This document shows positions 8,220 through 17,493 of a stretch of 64,000 nucleotides of DNA, piece after piece. The notes under the pieces are model-generated. The model did not search any database. It saw nothing but the letters and a program-made list of their open reading frames with translations, and had not been told where the DNA came from. Position 1 is the first letter of the stretch, and the number at the start of each line of letters is the position of its first letter. The position numbers were made by a program, and so were the translations under genes. This DNA comes from Bacillus sp. MM2020_1 (lineage in GTDB: Bacteria; Bacillota; Bacilli; Bacillales; Cytobacillaceae): contig JAANMP010000004.1 in assembly GCA_011250595.1 (NCBI GenBank), positions 1 through 64,000 of the forward strand, given 5' to 3'.

Positions 8220-9545
8220 TTACAAACTATTTTTCCATATTAAGTTTAATACCTTTTTAATGTTTCGTTTTTCATAAGGGCAAGGCCTCTCTCCGGTACG
8301 GATCCGATATAATGGACAATGATTGCCTTGGCATGCAGGACGGTAGAAGCAGGATTGGCAAACTGCATCCGTCTCCTCTCCTGAAGTGACCCAACTGGCG
8401 ATTTTATCATAATCAAGATCTAGACTACCATCTTCATGTATCCTTCCGACTTTATTAAATTCCTCATCAAGAGAGAGGGTACACTTGTACAATTGTCCAT
8501 CAGAACCAACTACTAATGAGTGTGGTTTTGCTGCATAGCAGACCGATGCAGATGGCATTAATGACTCTGTTACCATGGGGCTCATACTTAATCCTTGTGT
8601 AATAGCTTCATCAGTTAGCTCCCAAATCTTTTTGTTAGACATGGTGCGGCTACAAACAGGGATGTCATCATCGTTTTCTCCACCCCATTTTCCAACAGGT
8701 CGATACAAAACTCCAAAACGCTTATCATCTGCAAAATGTTCTTTTAAGAACTCAGTTAACTTGGATGCTTCCTGTAAATTACTTTCATCGAAATTTGTTC
8801 GAATGGTGATATCAAATGAATCTGGGATATCTTTAATGGCTATTAGATTATCGATGATTTTACCAAATGTTTTACCACCACCTAATAAAGGTCTTCGATT
8901 ATCGTGTACTTCCCCAATTCCATCAATCGTAATCATAAATTGATTAATATTCCAAGATAGCAATCTTTGAAAAACATCTTTTGTTAATAAATAACCATTT
9001 GTAACAAGGTCACAAGAGTATTGTATATTGCTTTCCTTGGCAATCGATAAAAAGTGAGTGGACAGTTCCTCAATGACATCTAAAGAAACTAATGGTTCAC
9101 CACCAAACCAACTAATATGTAGGGTCGATAAATTTGCTTTCTTTTCTTGTACGAATGCTTTAAGACCATTTATTATTTTTCGATCCATTTTTCCTCGTTC
9201 AAACGTTTCATAACAATATGTACAACGGAAATTGCAGGCTTCTGTTGGTAAAAGGACAAGGTGCATGATATCTGTTCGGTGTAAGGACTGATGAAGAAAT
9301 TGTGCCCTTCTCTTTTCATCAACATCGCTAGAAACTAAAAAACCATTATTATATAAATCCTTTTGTATTTCATTTTCTAAATTATCTGTACCAGTTCTTT
9401 TTAAAGAATTTTTGACAGCTTCTTTTTCTTCATCTGAAAAATGGGTAATGGCACCAGTATAACTATTAAAAAGCACAACTCCATTATCATCAGTATGTGA
9501 TAGAGCATTAAATCTAGATGGAACATAACTATTCTTGTTTTTCAT
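8220..9545 (-). CDS. Radical SAM/SPASM-domain peptide maturase
   Basis: 441 residues. Residues 1-85 resemble a PqqD/RRE-like peptide-recognition region (VVLFNSYTGAITHFS, LYNNGFLVSSD). The radical SAM core carries C104xxxC108xxC111 (TEACNFRCTYCYE) and the SAM motif WFGGEP at about 146-151. The C-terminal SPASM domain has C336, C355, C396, C399, C405, C410 and C422, enough for two auxiliary iron-sulfur clusters. Such enzymes modify ribosomal peptides or, as anSMEs, sulfatases; no sulfatase is present here. The only nearby partner is the 28-codon ORF downstream. No convincing ribosome site is seen, only a weak GAAAG before the ATG. Confidence 0.88.
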   Translation of the reverse strand: MKNKNSYVPSRFNALSHTDDNGVVLFNSYTGAITHFSDEEKEAVKNSLKRTGTDNLENEIQKDLYNNGFLVSSDVDEKRRAQFLHQSLHRTDIMHLVLLPTEACNFRCTYCYETFERGKMDRKIINGLKAFVQEKKANLSTLHISWFGGEPLVSLDVIEELSTHFLSIAKESNIQYSCDLVTNGYLLTKDVFQRLLSWNINQFMITIDGIGEVHDNRRPLLGGGKTFGKIIDNLIAIKDIPDSFDITIRTNFDESNLQEASKLTEFLKEHFADDKRFGVLYRPVGKWGGENDDDIPVCSRTMSNKKIWELTDEAITQGLSMSPMVTESLMPSASVCYAAKPHSLVVGSDGQLYKCTLSLDEEFNKVGRIHEDGSLDLDYDKIASWVTSGEETDAVCQSCFYRPACQGNHCPLYRIRTGERPCPYEKRNIKKVLNLIWKNSL

Positions 9546-9674
9546 ACTTACACTAACTTTCTTTTAATATAGTTTGATAGCCAAAAACTATTATAGGAGT
9601 GTAAATAAAAATATTAAATGAGATAAATCACTAAGTGTGTGGCATAGATTGTTAAGAGTGATTGATTGAAACAA

Positions 9675-9806
9675 ATGAACTCGACTTGTGAGGGTGACGG
9701 AATCTCTCTATTTAGCGAACTTCTACAACTTCTCATTAGGTCTTTAATAAAAGAAATACAGATGGAGGAACACAGTAACGGGTTAACTTATGTTGCAAAA
9801 ATATAA
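9675..9806 (+). other. Short open frame between maturase and riboswitch
   Basis: A 43-codon frame (MNSTCEGDGISLFSELLQLL...) with coding-like composition but no ribosome site. It lies in the 640-base gap between the divergent maturase and nrd operon. It may be a gene remnant; the rest of 9546-9900 shows nothing recognisable. Confidence 0.2.
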
Positions 9807-9904
9807 ACTAGGCGGCGTATAGAAAGTTTTTTATAGATTTACTTTTTATTTGAAGGATGGTACACTTAATTCTATTAAAAAAACAATATATTGTATTCGT
9901 TTTA

Positions 9905-10060
9905 TACAAGGTACTACTATATGTAGTTTAATAGGGAAGTTCGGTGTGATACCGACGCTGTCCCCGCAACTGTGAAGCTGACGATGATTCAAAGCCACTA
10001 TGCATTCGCATGGGAAGGGAATCAGAGAATGAAGCGAAGCCAGGAGACCTGCCTAGATAA
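9905..10060 (+). promoter_or_regulatory. Cobalamin (AdoCbl) riboswitch
   Basis: The aptamer landmarks occur in order. They are an AGGGAAGTTCGGTG entry, ACGCTGTCCCCGCAACTGTGA in the core, GCCACT, a GGGAAGG, and the B12 box AGCCAGGAGACCTGCC at 10038-10053. It stands 130 bases before nrdH and controls the B12-independent ribonucleotide reductase operon. When cobalamin is plentiful it should switch the operon off through the downstream terminator, as known for this riboswitch class before nrd genes. Confidence 0.95.
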
Positions 10061-10135
10061 AACAGATTAATCATTTCTTCGGGGATTGAGAAATGGAGAC
10101 GTAACCATTTTTTTATTTCTGAACGTTTCCATTTT

Positions 10136-10169
10136 AGGCTATCTCTTTATGAAGAGATAGCCTTTTTAT
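10136..10169 (+). terminator. Riboswitch expression-platform terminator
   Basis: A perfect 11-bp stem (AGGCTATCTCT/AGAGATAGCCT) with a six-base loop and a run of T, 20 bases before the nrdH start. Located inside the leader and not after a gene, it is the switchable terminator of the cobalamin riboswitch. Additional pairable segments at 10070-10130 could form the antiterminator. Confidence 0.88.
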
Positions 10170-10189
10170 ATTACGAAAAGAGGGATTAT

Positions 10190-10414
10190 ATGAAACTTTA
10201 TACGAAAACAATCTGCCCTAAATGCCTTTGGGTAAAATCCGAATTACAACGTGCCGGGCTTGAAGCAGACATAATTAACATTGATCAAGATGAACAAGCA
10301 AGGCAAACGATCATTGAAGCAGGCTTTTTAAGTGTTCCTGTTCTTGAATTCGAAGGAAAGTTGATAGGTGAAGTAAAGGAAGTTATTTCTCAAATTGAGC
10401 TGATCGCACAATGA
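10190..10414 (+). CDS. nrdH: NrdH glutaredoxin-like protein
   Basis: 74 residues with the redox motif C9-P-K-C12 and the thioredoxin-fold SVPVLEFEGKLIGE segment. NrdH passes electrons to class Ib ribonucleotide reductase. It is the first gene after the cobalamin riboswitch, and its stop overlaps the nrdI start (ATGA), so the two are translationally coupled. Length is normal for the family. Confidence 0.93.
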   Translation: MKLYTKTICPKCLWVKSELQRAGLEADIINIDQDEQARQTIIEAGFLSVPVLEFEGKLIGEVKEVISQIELIAQ

Positions 10415-10770
10415 TTGTTTATGCTAGTCGAACGGGCAATGTACGATATATTGCATCCAAATTGAAGGCAGAGCCTATTGAAATTTCTGAAGAATTAATG
10501 TTGAAAAAGCCTTACCTACTAATTACCTATACAGATGGGCTAGGTGATATTCCTGAAAAGGTTGCTCGTTTTTTAGAACAAAATGCGAAATGTTGTAAAG
10601 GTGTAGTTGTTAGTGGTAATAGTAACTTCGGTCATACGGTATTTGGCGGTGCTGGCGATAAAATTGCAGCGACATATCAAATACCCCTAGTACGTAAATT
10701 AGATTTACGAGGATATCAAGCCGATTATGAGGCGATACAACAGTTTTATGAAATGAGGGTGACGGGATGA
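10411..10770 (+). CDS. nrdI: NrdI flavodoxin-like protein
   Basis: 119 residues. The FMN-binding phosphate loop is VYASRTGNVRYIA near the N-terminus, followed by TYTDGLGDIPEKV and GNSNFGHTVFGGAG, all typical of NrdI. NrdI supplies the oxidant that assembles the dimanganese-tyrosyl cofactor of NrdF. The gene overlaps nrdH by four bases and nrdE by four bases. Confidence 0.95.
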   Translation: MIVYASRTGNVRYIASKLKAEPIEISEELMLKKPYLLITYTDGLGDIPEKVARFLEQNAKCCKGVVVSGNSNFGHTVFGGAGDKIAATYQIPLVRKLDLRGYQADYEAIQQFYEMRVTG

Positions 10771-12860
10771 AAACGTATTTAAAGCTAAATAATGATGTCC
10801 TTAATCGTTATAGCACAACAGGACAATTAGAATTGGAAAAAGACCGAGAAGCAACGCGCCGTTACTTTTTAGAATATGTAAATGTCCGTTTACGTTACTT
10901 TATTGATATTGAAGAAAAAATTCGTTATTTAGTAGATGAAGGCTACTACGAAAAAGAATTTATCGACCTGTACGATATGGAATTTATTAAAAGAATGTAC
11001 AAAAAAGCTTATGATTATAGTTTCCGTTTTCCATCTTTTATGAGTGCTAGCAAGTTTTACGATAGTTATTGCCTAAAAAGCCGTGACGGGGAAGAAATTC
11101 TAGAAAAATATGAAGATCGTATGGTGATCATTGCCTTATATTTAGCACAGGGCAATACGAATCTAGCAGAACGAGCAGTGGAAGCTATGATGGAGGCTTA
11201 TCAACCTGCCACACCAACAGCTTTAAATAGCGGGAAGAAAGCACGCGGAGAGTTGGTGAGTTGTTTTAAATTATCGATGGATGATTCTATGAATAGTATT
11301 GCTGAAAATATTGGGTATTGTTTAGAATTGTCACGTCTTGGTGGTGGCGTGGGCGTGAATTTAACGGATTTGCGCCCATTAGGGGATCCAATTAAAGGGA
11401 TATTAAACCGTGCAAGTGGTGTTATACCAGTCGCAAAGCTTCTGGAAAACTCATTTAGTTATTCGAATCAACTCGGACAACGAAACGGTTCTGGTGTTGC
11501 CTATTTAAATATTTTCCATGGTGATATAGAAAACTTTATTTCGTCCAAGAAACCAAATGCGGATGACAAAATACGTCTAGCCACACTTTCAACAGGGATC
11601 ATTATTCCAAATATTTTCTTTGAGCTTATGAGACGAGATAAAGATATTGTGTTGTTTAGTCCATATGATATTTTCAAAGAATACGGCAAGCGTATGTCTG
11701 AGATTTCGATGACGGAGATGTATTATGAATTACTAGATAATCCGAATATCCGTAAAATTAAGCGGTTAAACGCACGAAAGCTTTATACAGAAGTGAAAAA
11801 GGCACAATTTGAATCGGGCTATCCATTTGAAATCTTTGATGACAATGCCAACGAAGGCCACCCGCTCAAAAATATTGGTCGTGTAAAAATGTCTAATCTA
11901 TGTACAGAAATTCTTCAGGTGCAGCATACTAGTATAATCACTGACCAAGATGAACCAAATCAATACGGCTTAGATGTATCTTGTAATTTAGGTTCTATTG
12001 ATATCCATGTAGCAAGTAAAGTGAATGATTTTGGAAAGTTAGTAGATACTGCGATGCGCCTATTAACGAATGTTTCACAAATGACAAACATTAAAAATGT
12101 TCCATCTGTGGCGAAAGCAAACAAATTAATGCATTCAGTCGGCCTTGGTGTCATGAATTTACATGGGCATCTTGTGACGCAGGGAATCCTATACGGATCA
12201 AAGGAATCTATTGATTTTATCGATAGCTTTTTGGAAGCGATGAACTATTATTCACTGAAAATATCAATGGAAATTGCCAGAGAACGTGGCGAATCATTCT
12301 ATCGATTTGAGGATAGTGATTACGCATCAGGTATTTATTTTGATCCTTATGTGGATAAAGAAGAACAAGAAAGATCACCCATTGTATTAAAAGCACTGGG
12401 AAATATTCCAATCATCAAACAAAAAATGTGGCAGTCTTTAAAGGAAGACGTCATGCAATACGGCTTATTCCATTCATATCGTTTAGCGATTGCGCCAACG
12501 GGCAGCATATCATATATTCGTAGCTGCACAGCTTCCATTGCTCCTTGTACAGAGCGCGTGGAGGTACGTGATTATGCAGATAGTCGTACCATTTATCCAA
12601 TGCCGCACTTAACAAACGAGAATACTCATTTATATGTGGAGGCATATGATGTTAATCCTTATGACTTAATAGATGTATATGCTGCTGCTCAAAAACATGT
12701 AGATCAAGGAATTTCGATGACGCTTTATGTCACTGACAATTGGACAACCGAGCAACTAGCGAAAATTTATATTTATGCCTGGATGAAGGGCATTAAGTCG
12801 GTTTACTATGTGCGCCAGCGATTACAAACATTAGAGGAGTGTGTAGCATGCCAAATTTAA
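10767..12860 (+). CDS. nrdE: Class Ib ribonucleoside-diphosphate reductase, large subunit
   Basis: 697 residues, the normal NrdE length. The N-terminus has no ATP-cone, as in class Ib. Active-site features are the first redox Cys in ELVSCFKLS, the radical motif SNLCTE (Asn-Cys-Glu), the second redox Cys in DVSCNLGSI, and the Tyr pair at VYYVRQR near the end. The tail CVACQI carries the shuttle CxxC reduced by NrdH. It reduces ribonucleoside diphosphates aerobically without B12. It overlaps both nrdI and the nrdF start. Confidence 0.97.
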   Translation: MKTYLKLNNDVLNRYSTTGQLELEKDREATRRYFLEYVNVRLRYFIDIEEKIRYLVDEGYYEKEFIDLYDMEFIKRMYKKAYDYSFRFPSFMSASKFYDSYCLKSRDGEEILEKYEDRMVIIALYLAQGNTNLAERAVEAMMEAYQPATPTALNSGKKARGELVSCFKLSMDDSMNSIAENIGYCLELSRLGGGVGVNLTDLRPLGDPIKGILNRASGVIPVAKLLENSFSYSNQLGQRNGSGVAYLNIFHGDIENFISSKKPNADDKIRLATLSTGIIIPNIFFELMRRDKDIVLFSPYDIFKEYGKRMSEISMTEMYYELLDNPNIRKIKRLNARKLYTEVKKAQFESGYPFEIFDDNANEGHPLKNIGRVKMSNLCTEILQVQHTSIITDQDEPNQYGLDVSCNLGSIDIHVASKVNDFGKLVDTAMRLLTNVSQMTNIKNVPSVAKANKLMHSVGLGVMNLHGHLVTQGILYGSKESIDFIDSFLEAMNYYSLKISMEIARERGESFYRFEDSDYASGIYFDPYVDKEEQERSPIVLKALGNIPIIKQKMWQSLKEDVMQYGLFHSYRLAIAPTGSISYIRSCTASIAPCTERVEVRDYADSRTIYPMPHLTNENTHLYVEAYDVNPYDLIDVYAAAQKHVDQGISMTLYVTDNWTTEQLAKIYIYAWMKGIKSVYYVRQRLQTLEECVACQI

Positions 12861-13816
12861 CGTATGAGGCGGTCAATTGGAATAAACCAACAAGTGAACT
12901 CGCACAAGTATTTTGGGATCAGCAATGGAAGCAAATTTGGTTTCCAGAAGAAATCGCCGTCAGTAAAGACGTCAAACAGTGGCAAAGTTTTGAACATCAG
13001 GATACATATAAAAAAGTATTTGCAGGATTGACATTACTTGATACGGTTCAAACTAATATTGGCATGAATCATATTGCTGCCTATGCAACTGATTTACAAG
13101 AAAAGGCTGTTTTCACTGTTTTTGCAGCTTTTGAAGCCATTCATGCGAAATCTTACTCCTATATATTTACAACACTTTGTACCAATACAGAAATCGCCGA
13201 GCTTTTTGAATGGGTGAAGAAAAACGAGTATCTACAATATAAAGCAAATAAAATTGGCGATATTTATAACAATATAGAAGAAGGAAACTCAGAAAGCCTA
13301 TGGAAAGCCATGTTTTCTTCCGTCATGCTTGAATCCTTCCTGTTTTACTCGGGTTTTTTCTACCCTCTATACTTAGGGGGACAAGGCTTCCTGCGCAATA
13401 GTGCAGAGGTCATTTCGCTTATTCTGCGTGACGAATCGATCCATGGTGTGGCAGTAGGCTTTTTTGCTCAAAATTTATTTAAGCACTTCCCAAAGAAAAA
13501 GCAAGATGAGCTGAAAGTATGGGGCTATGAACTACTACTCGATCTGTACCAAAATGAAATGAAGTATACCGATGATGTATATGCTGAAACAGGCTTATCA
13601 CCAGAGGTAAAAGCATATGTACGCTATAACGCCAATAAAGCATTAATGAATGTCGGTTTCGAATCCATGTTTCCAGACGAAGAAGTCAATCCAATTGTGA
13701 TGAATGGTATTCGAAATGAAGGCTCTACGTATGACTTCTTTTCACAAAAGGGTTCTACTTATGCAAAAGCAAAAGTGACTCCTATTACAGATGAAACCTT
13801 TAACTTTAGTAGATAA
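12848..13816 (+). CDS. nrdF: Class Ib ribonucleotide reductase, small (radical) subunit
   Basis: 322 residues from the ATG at 12848, which has AGAGGAG at the right distance; an in-frame GTG at 12839 sits directly on the ribosome site. Metal ligands are visible: Asp in LLDTVQTN, E-x-x-H in [11 protein letters not shown] (the Tyr there is the radical site), Glu in ESFLFYSG, and E-x-x-H in RDESIHGVA. It holds the tyrosyl radical that starts NrdE catalysis. Its start overlaps the end of nrdE. Confidence 0.97.
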   Translation: MPNLTYEAVNWNKPTSELAQVFWDQQWKQIWFPEEIAVSKDVKQWQSFEHQDTYKKVFAGLTLLDTVQTNIGMNHIAAYATDLQEKAVFTVFAAFEAIHAKSYSYIFTTLCTNTEIAELFEWVKKNEYLQYKANKIGDIYNNIEEGNSESLWKAMFSSVMLESFLFYSGFFYPLYLGGQGFLRNSAEVISLILRDESIHGVAVGFFAQNLFKHFPKKKQDELKVWGYELLLDLYQNEMKYTDDVYAETGLSPEVKAYVRYNANKALMNVGFESMFPDEEVNPIVMNGIRNEGSTYDFFSQKGSTYAKAKVTPITDETFNFSR

Positions 13817-13827
13817 GGAGAATCAGA

Positions 13828-14265
13828 ATGAACTTGGAAGTAAAAATCAAAAGAATTCATGCTGATGCGAAGACCCCTTTACAAGCAACTCCAGGGGATG
13901 CCGGAATGGATCTTTATTCAATCGAAACCTCCAAGATTCCATCAGGAGAAGCAAGATTAATTGGGACAGGATTACAAATAGAACTGCCAAAAGGAACGGA
14001 AGCACAAATTCGTCCTAGAAGCGGCCTCGCTTTAAAGCACAGTGTGACGGTACTGAATAGTCCGGGAACCATCGATGAAGGATACCGAGGTGAGATTGGA
14101 GTTATTTTAATGAATCATGGAAAAGAAACCTTCGTTGTTGAAAAATCAATGCGTATCGCTCAAATGGTTATTCAGTTTGTTCCTTCCATACAGGTTACTG
14201 AAGTAAATGAATTATCTCAAACGGTCCGTGGATCATCTGGATTTGGCTCTAGTGGTACAAAATAA
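13828..14265 (+). CDS. dut: Deoxyuridine 5'-triphosphate nucleotidohydrolase (dUTPase)
   Basis: 145 residues with all five trimeric dUTPase motifs: [41 protein letters not shown] and the C-terminal GSSGFGSSG arm. It converts dUTP to dUMP, supplying the thymidylate precursor and keeping uracil out of DNA. The AAGGAG ribosome site lies in the 11-base gap after nrdF, so it belongs to the same nucleotide operon. Confidence 0.96.
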   Translation: MNLEVKIKRIHADAKTPLQATPGDAGMDLYSIETSKIPSGEARLIGTGLQIELPKGTEAQIRPRSGLALKHSVTVLNSPGTIDEGYRGEIGVILMNHGKETFVVEKSMRIAQMVIQFVPSIQVTEVNELSQTVRGSSGFGSSGTK

Positions 14266-14425
14266 ATAAGATTTCTTTGGTCAGAAACGAATTTATTAGA
14301 TTATAAGTTAGGTAGATTTAAGTCAAGGAACAGATGATTTTTTAAGAAGATGAATCTGAAACAATCCTTTTAAATGAATTCAACCTCCACTCTTTTCATA
14401 CAGATACTTTATACGAAAGAACGTG

Positions 14426-16672
14426 ATGATTTTGTCAACGATGAATAAAATACAAGAAGTAATCAAACGAGATAAACGTATTGTTCCATTTTGTCCTGAA
14501 AAAATAATACAGGCTGTTGAAAAGGCTGAACAAGCTACAGAACAAGGAGTTACACCGAACCTAGCTCAAAAGGTATTGGAAGGTTTGAATGAACGTATTC
14601 AACACATTCGAATTTCAGTAGAAGATATTCAAGACTTAGTAGAAATTGAACTTATGAAGAGTGAGAGAACGGATGTAACAAAAGCCTATATTTTATATCG
14701 TGAAGAAAGATCGAAAGCTAGAAATGGAAAATCATTTGATACGATTGCGTCGATTATTAGAGCGGAGTCAAATGATATTACAAAGGAAAATGCCAATATG
14801 AGTGCGGAGACACCTTCTGGAATGATGATGAAGTTCGCAAGTGAAACGACAAAAGCTTATACGTCAGCCGAATTACTGAAACCAGAACATCATTTCTTGC
14901 ATCGAACTGGAGCGATCCATATCCATGACCTTGATTTTTATCCAACTCGAAGCTTAACCTGCGTACAGCATCCGCTTGATAAAATGCTCGAAAATGGAAT
15001 GGAGGTTAATCATGCTGCACTGCGTCGTCCCAATGGGATTCATGGGGCTGCAGTAATGGCGTGTATTTCTCTTGAGACTGCTCAAAATGAAATGCACGGA
15101 GGACAATCAATTCCAGCTTTTGATTTCTATATGGCTCCATTTGTTAAAGTAACGTATGAAAAAGAATTGAAGAAGGCTTGTGAATTTACGGGATATAATT
15201 TTGACAAATTAATAGCTGTTCCTATTTCTGTTTATAAAGAAAAAGATTTGGATGGCTTGACCGGAGATGAAAGAGTCATTCAATATGCTTTAAATCGTAC
15301 AATAAATACAGTATATCAAGCGATGGAAGGGTTTATTCATAACATGAACAGCATTCATTCGCGCGGCGGGAATCAAGTCGTTTTCTCTTCCATTAATTAT
15401 GGGACAGATACATCTCCAGAGGGACGCTGTGTGATGGAGCAGCTACTCCTTTCAACAGAACGTGGCGTTGGCAATGGGCAAACAGCTATTTTCCCTATTC
15501 AAATTTTTAAAGTAAAAGACGGTGTCAACTTAAAAGAGGGCGATCCTAATTATGATTTATTCCAATTAGCATGTCGCGTAACGGCAAAACGTTTCTTTCC
15601 AAACTTTATCAACTTAGATGCACCCTTTAATCAGCATGAAAAATGGACTGTCGAGGATCCAACACGTTATCTGTATGAAGTAGCTACAATGGGTTGTCGT
15701 ACTCGTGTATTTGAAAATATTCATGGAGAAAAAACATCTGTCGGTCGGGGTAACGCATCCTTTACTTCTATCAATCTAGTACGAATTGCATTAGAGACAA
15801 TGGAGGAAGCTGAAAAAGAAGTGTTTTCTAAAGAAGAGAAATGGGACCGTTTCTATGAAAAGCTTGAGTATTTAATAGAAGAAGTTGGAGAACAATTAAA
15901 AACACGTTATGATTTCCAAAAACAAGCTTTGGCGAAACAATTTCTAACGGTTATGAAATATTTATGGCGGGGCGGAAGTGAAGTAAAACCGGAAGATTCT
16001 ATTGAAAAAGTGATTAATCAATCCACTTTGGCGATCGGTTTTATTGGATTAGCAGAATGTTTACTCGCATTAATTGGGAAACATCACGGGGAATCGGATG
16101 AAGCACAAACAAAAGGATTAGAAATTATAACATTTATGAGAGATAAATGTTCGGAACTAAAAGAACGATATCAACTTAACTATAGCTTACTGGCTACACC
16201 AGCCGAATCGTTATGTAAAAAGTTCCCAAAACTTGACCGAGAACGTTTTGGTGAAGTGGAAGGAATCAATACACGGGAATACTATACCAATTCAAACCAT
16301 GTCCCCGTTTGGCATCATATATCTGCTGTTAAGAAAATGAGCATTGAAGCACCGTACCATGCCTTAACGTTAGGTGGACATATTGCCTATATTGAATTAG
16401 ATGGAAAAGCCTCTGAAAATTGGCAGGCGATTGAAAAGATGGTGCTGATGGCACATCACCTAGAAATTGGTTATTTCAGCTTAAATCATACGATCTGTCG
16501 CTGCTTAGATTGCGGACATGAAACAAGTGATGCTGAAGCAACAACATGTGAAGCATGTCATAGTGATCATTTGGATGTGATCCAACGTATTACAGGATAC
16601 TTGGTTGGTACAACAGGCAAGTGGAATGAAGGTAAAAAAGCGGAATTACAAGATCGAGTCATTCATTCATAA
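14426..16672 (+). CDS. nrdD: Anaerobic ribonucleoside-triphosphate reductase
   Basis: About 748 residues. An ATP-cone lies at the N-terminus (VPFCPEKIIQAVEKAEQ). The reductase body includes GGQSIPAFDFYM. The C-terminal zinc site has four Cys (CRCLDCGH...CEACHSD), followed by the glycyl-radical motif RITGYLVGT. It makes dNTPs without oxygen. GTG 14423, ATG 14426 and ATG 14441 are all possible starts; no strong ribosome site decides. The 160-base gap after dut shows no terminator, so it may share the riboswitch-controlled transcript. Confidence 0.95.
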   Translation: MILSTMNKIQEVIKRDKRIVPFCPEKIIQAVEKAEQATEQGVTPNLAQKVLEGLNERIQHIRISVEDIQDLVEIELMKSERTDVTKAYILYREERSKARNGKSFDTIASIIRAESNDITKENANMSAETPSGMMMKFASETTKAYTSAELLKPEHHFLHRTGAIHIHDLDFYPTRSLTCVQHPLDKMLENGMEVNHAALRRPNGIHGAAVMACISLETAQNEMHGGQSIPAFDFYMAPFVKVTYEKELKKACEFTGYNFDKLIAVPISVYKEKDLDGLTGDERVIQYALNRTINTVYQAMEGFIHNMNSIHSRGGNQVVFSSINYGTDTSPEGRCVMEQLLLSTERGVGNGQTAIFPIQIFKVKDGVNLKEGDPNYDLFQLACRVTAKRFFPNFINLDAPFNQHEKWTVEDPTRYLYEVATMGCRTRVFENIHGEKTSVGRGNASFTSINLVRIALETMEEAEKEVFSKEEKWDRFYEKLEYLIEEVGEQLKTRYDFQKQALAKQFLTVMKYLWRGGSEVKPEDSIEKVINQSTLAIGFIGLAECLLALIGKHHGESDEAQTKGLEIITFMRDKCSELKERYQLNYSLLATPAESLCKKFPKLDRERFGEVEGINTREYYTNSNHVPVWHHISAVKKMSIEAPYHALTLGGHIAYIELDGKASENWQAIEKMVLMAHHLEIGYFSLNHTICRCLDCGHETSDAEATTCEACHSDHLDVIQRITGYLVGTTGKWNEGKKAELQDRVIHS

Positions 16673-16690
16673 AAGGCAGGGGGAACGAAA

Positions 16691-17188
16691 TTGAAAATCG
16701 GAGGATTCTATTCTGATTCTATCTCGAATGGTGAAGGGTGGAGAGCTGTTCTTTTCATATCAGGATGTCCACATCACTGCCTGGGATGCCATAATCCAGA
16801 ATCCTGGGATAAGGACTATGGAGAACTGTATGTCGAAGATGATATTTATACTCAAATTATAGAGAATCCCTTTTTAGATGGGTTAACACTATCTGGTGGA
16901 GAACCTTTTCTTTATTGCCAAGAGCTATTTTCGTTAGTGAAACGTGTAAAAGCAACGGGATTAAATATTTGGTCTTATACAGGCTTCACATTTGAAGAAC
17001 TTTTACGTTGGTCTGAAAGGAATTCTGATGTACAAGCATTTCTACAAGAAGTAGATATATTAGTAGATGGAAAGTTTTTAATAGAGAAGATGGAACCGAA
17101 GCAACGTTTTCGTGGAAGTTGCAATCAACGTATCATTGATGTACAGGCTTCATTGAAGAAACAAGAGGTTGTCTTATATGTGGCTTAA
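16691..17188 (+). CDS. nrdG: Anaerobic ribonucleotide reductase activating enzyme
   Basis: 165-residue radical SAM activase. The cluster motif CPHHCLGCHN (CxxxCxxC) lies at about residues 27-36, and the SAM-binding LSGGEPF follows. It installs the glycyl radical in NrdD. The TTG start has AGGGGGAA upstream, 18 bases after the nrdD stop. A clear terminator follows, closing the nrd supercluster. Confidence 0.96.
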   Translation: MKIGGFYSDSISNGEGWRAVLFISGCPHHCLGCHNPESWDKDYGELYVEDDIYTQIIENPFLDGLTLSGGEPFLYCQELFSLVKRVKATGLNIWSYTGFTFEELLRWSERNSDVQAFLQEVDILVDGKFLIEKMEPKQRFRGSCNQRIIDVQASLKKQEVVLYVA

Positions 17189-17195
17189 ATGGAAT

Positions 17196-17240
17196 AAGCG
17201 TGTTTTGATCAGTCTTTTTCAAAACACGCTTTTTCTTTTT
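17196..17240 (+). terminator. Terminator after nrdG
   Basis: Stem AAGCGTGTTTTGA paired with TTCAAAACACGCTT, followed by TTTCTTTTT. It closes the nrdHIEF-dut-nrdDG transcript. Confidence 0.9.
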
Positions 17241-17404
17241 GCTCGTTTATTCTCAAACAAAAATAATAAAAGTGAAAACAACTAATCGAAAATCGAAACA
17301 TAACTTTTTTCTACATTACCAATGTACCTTCCTTTTTTTTGAAATGAAGAGAAGCTGCGGATGCCCTCCTTAATACTTGTAAAACTATTAACCAGCACTG
17401 CAAA

Positions 17405-17438
17405 TAAAAAAAGAAGCAGGGACTCGTTAAGAGCCTGC
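17405..17438 (-). terminator. Terminator-like hairpin after the FAH gene
   Basis: A GCAGG-CTC/GAG-CCTGC stem with a small bulge, followed on the minus strand by TTCTTTTTTT. It stands about 55 bases beyond the stop of the FAH-family gene. Confidence 0.65.
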
Positions 17439-17493
17439 CAAATTTCTTTTCATAATAGGTATGTTAACAAATGTTAAGAAGAATAAATACTAG

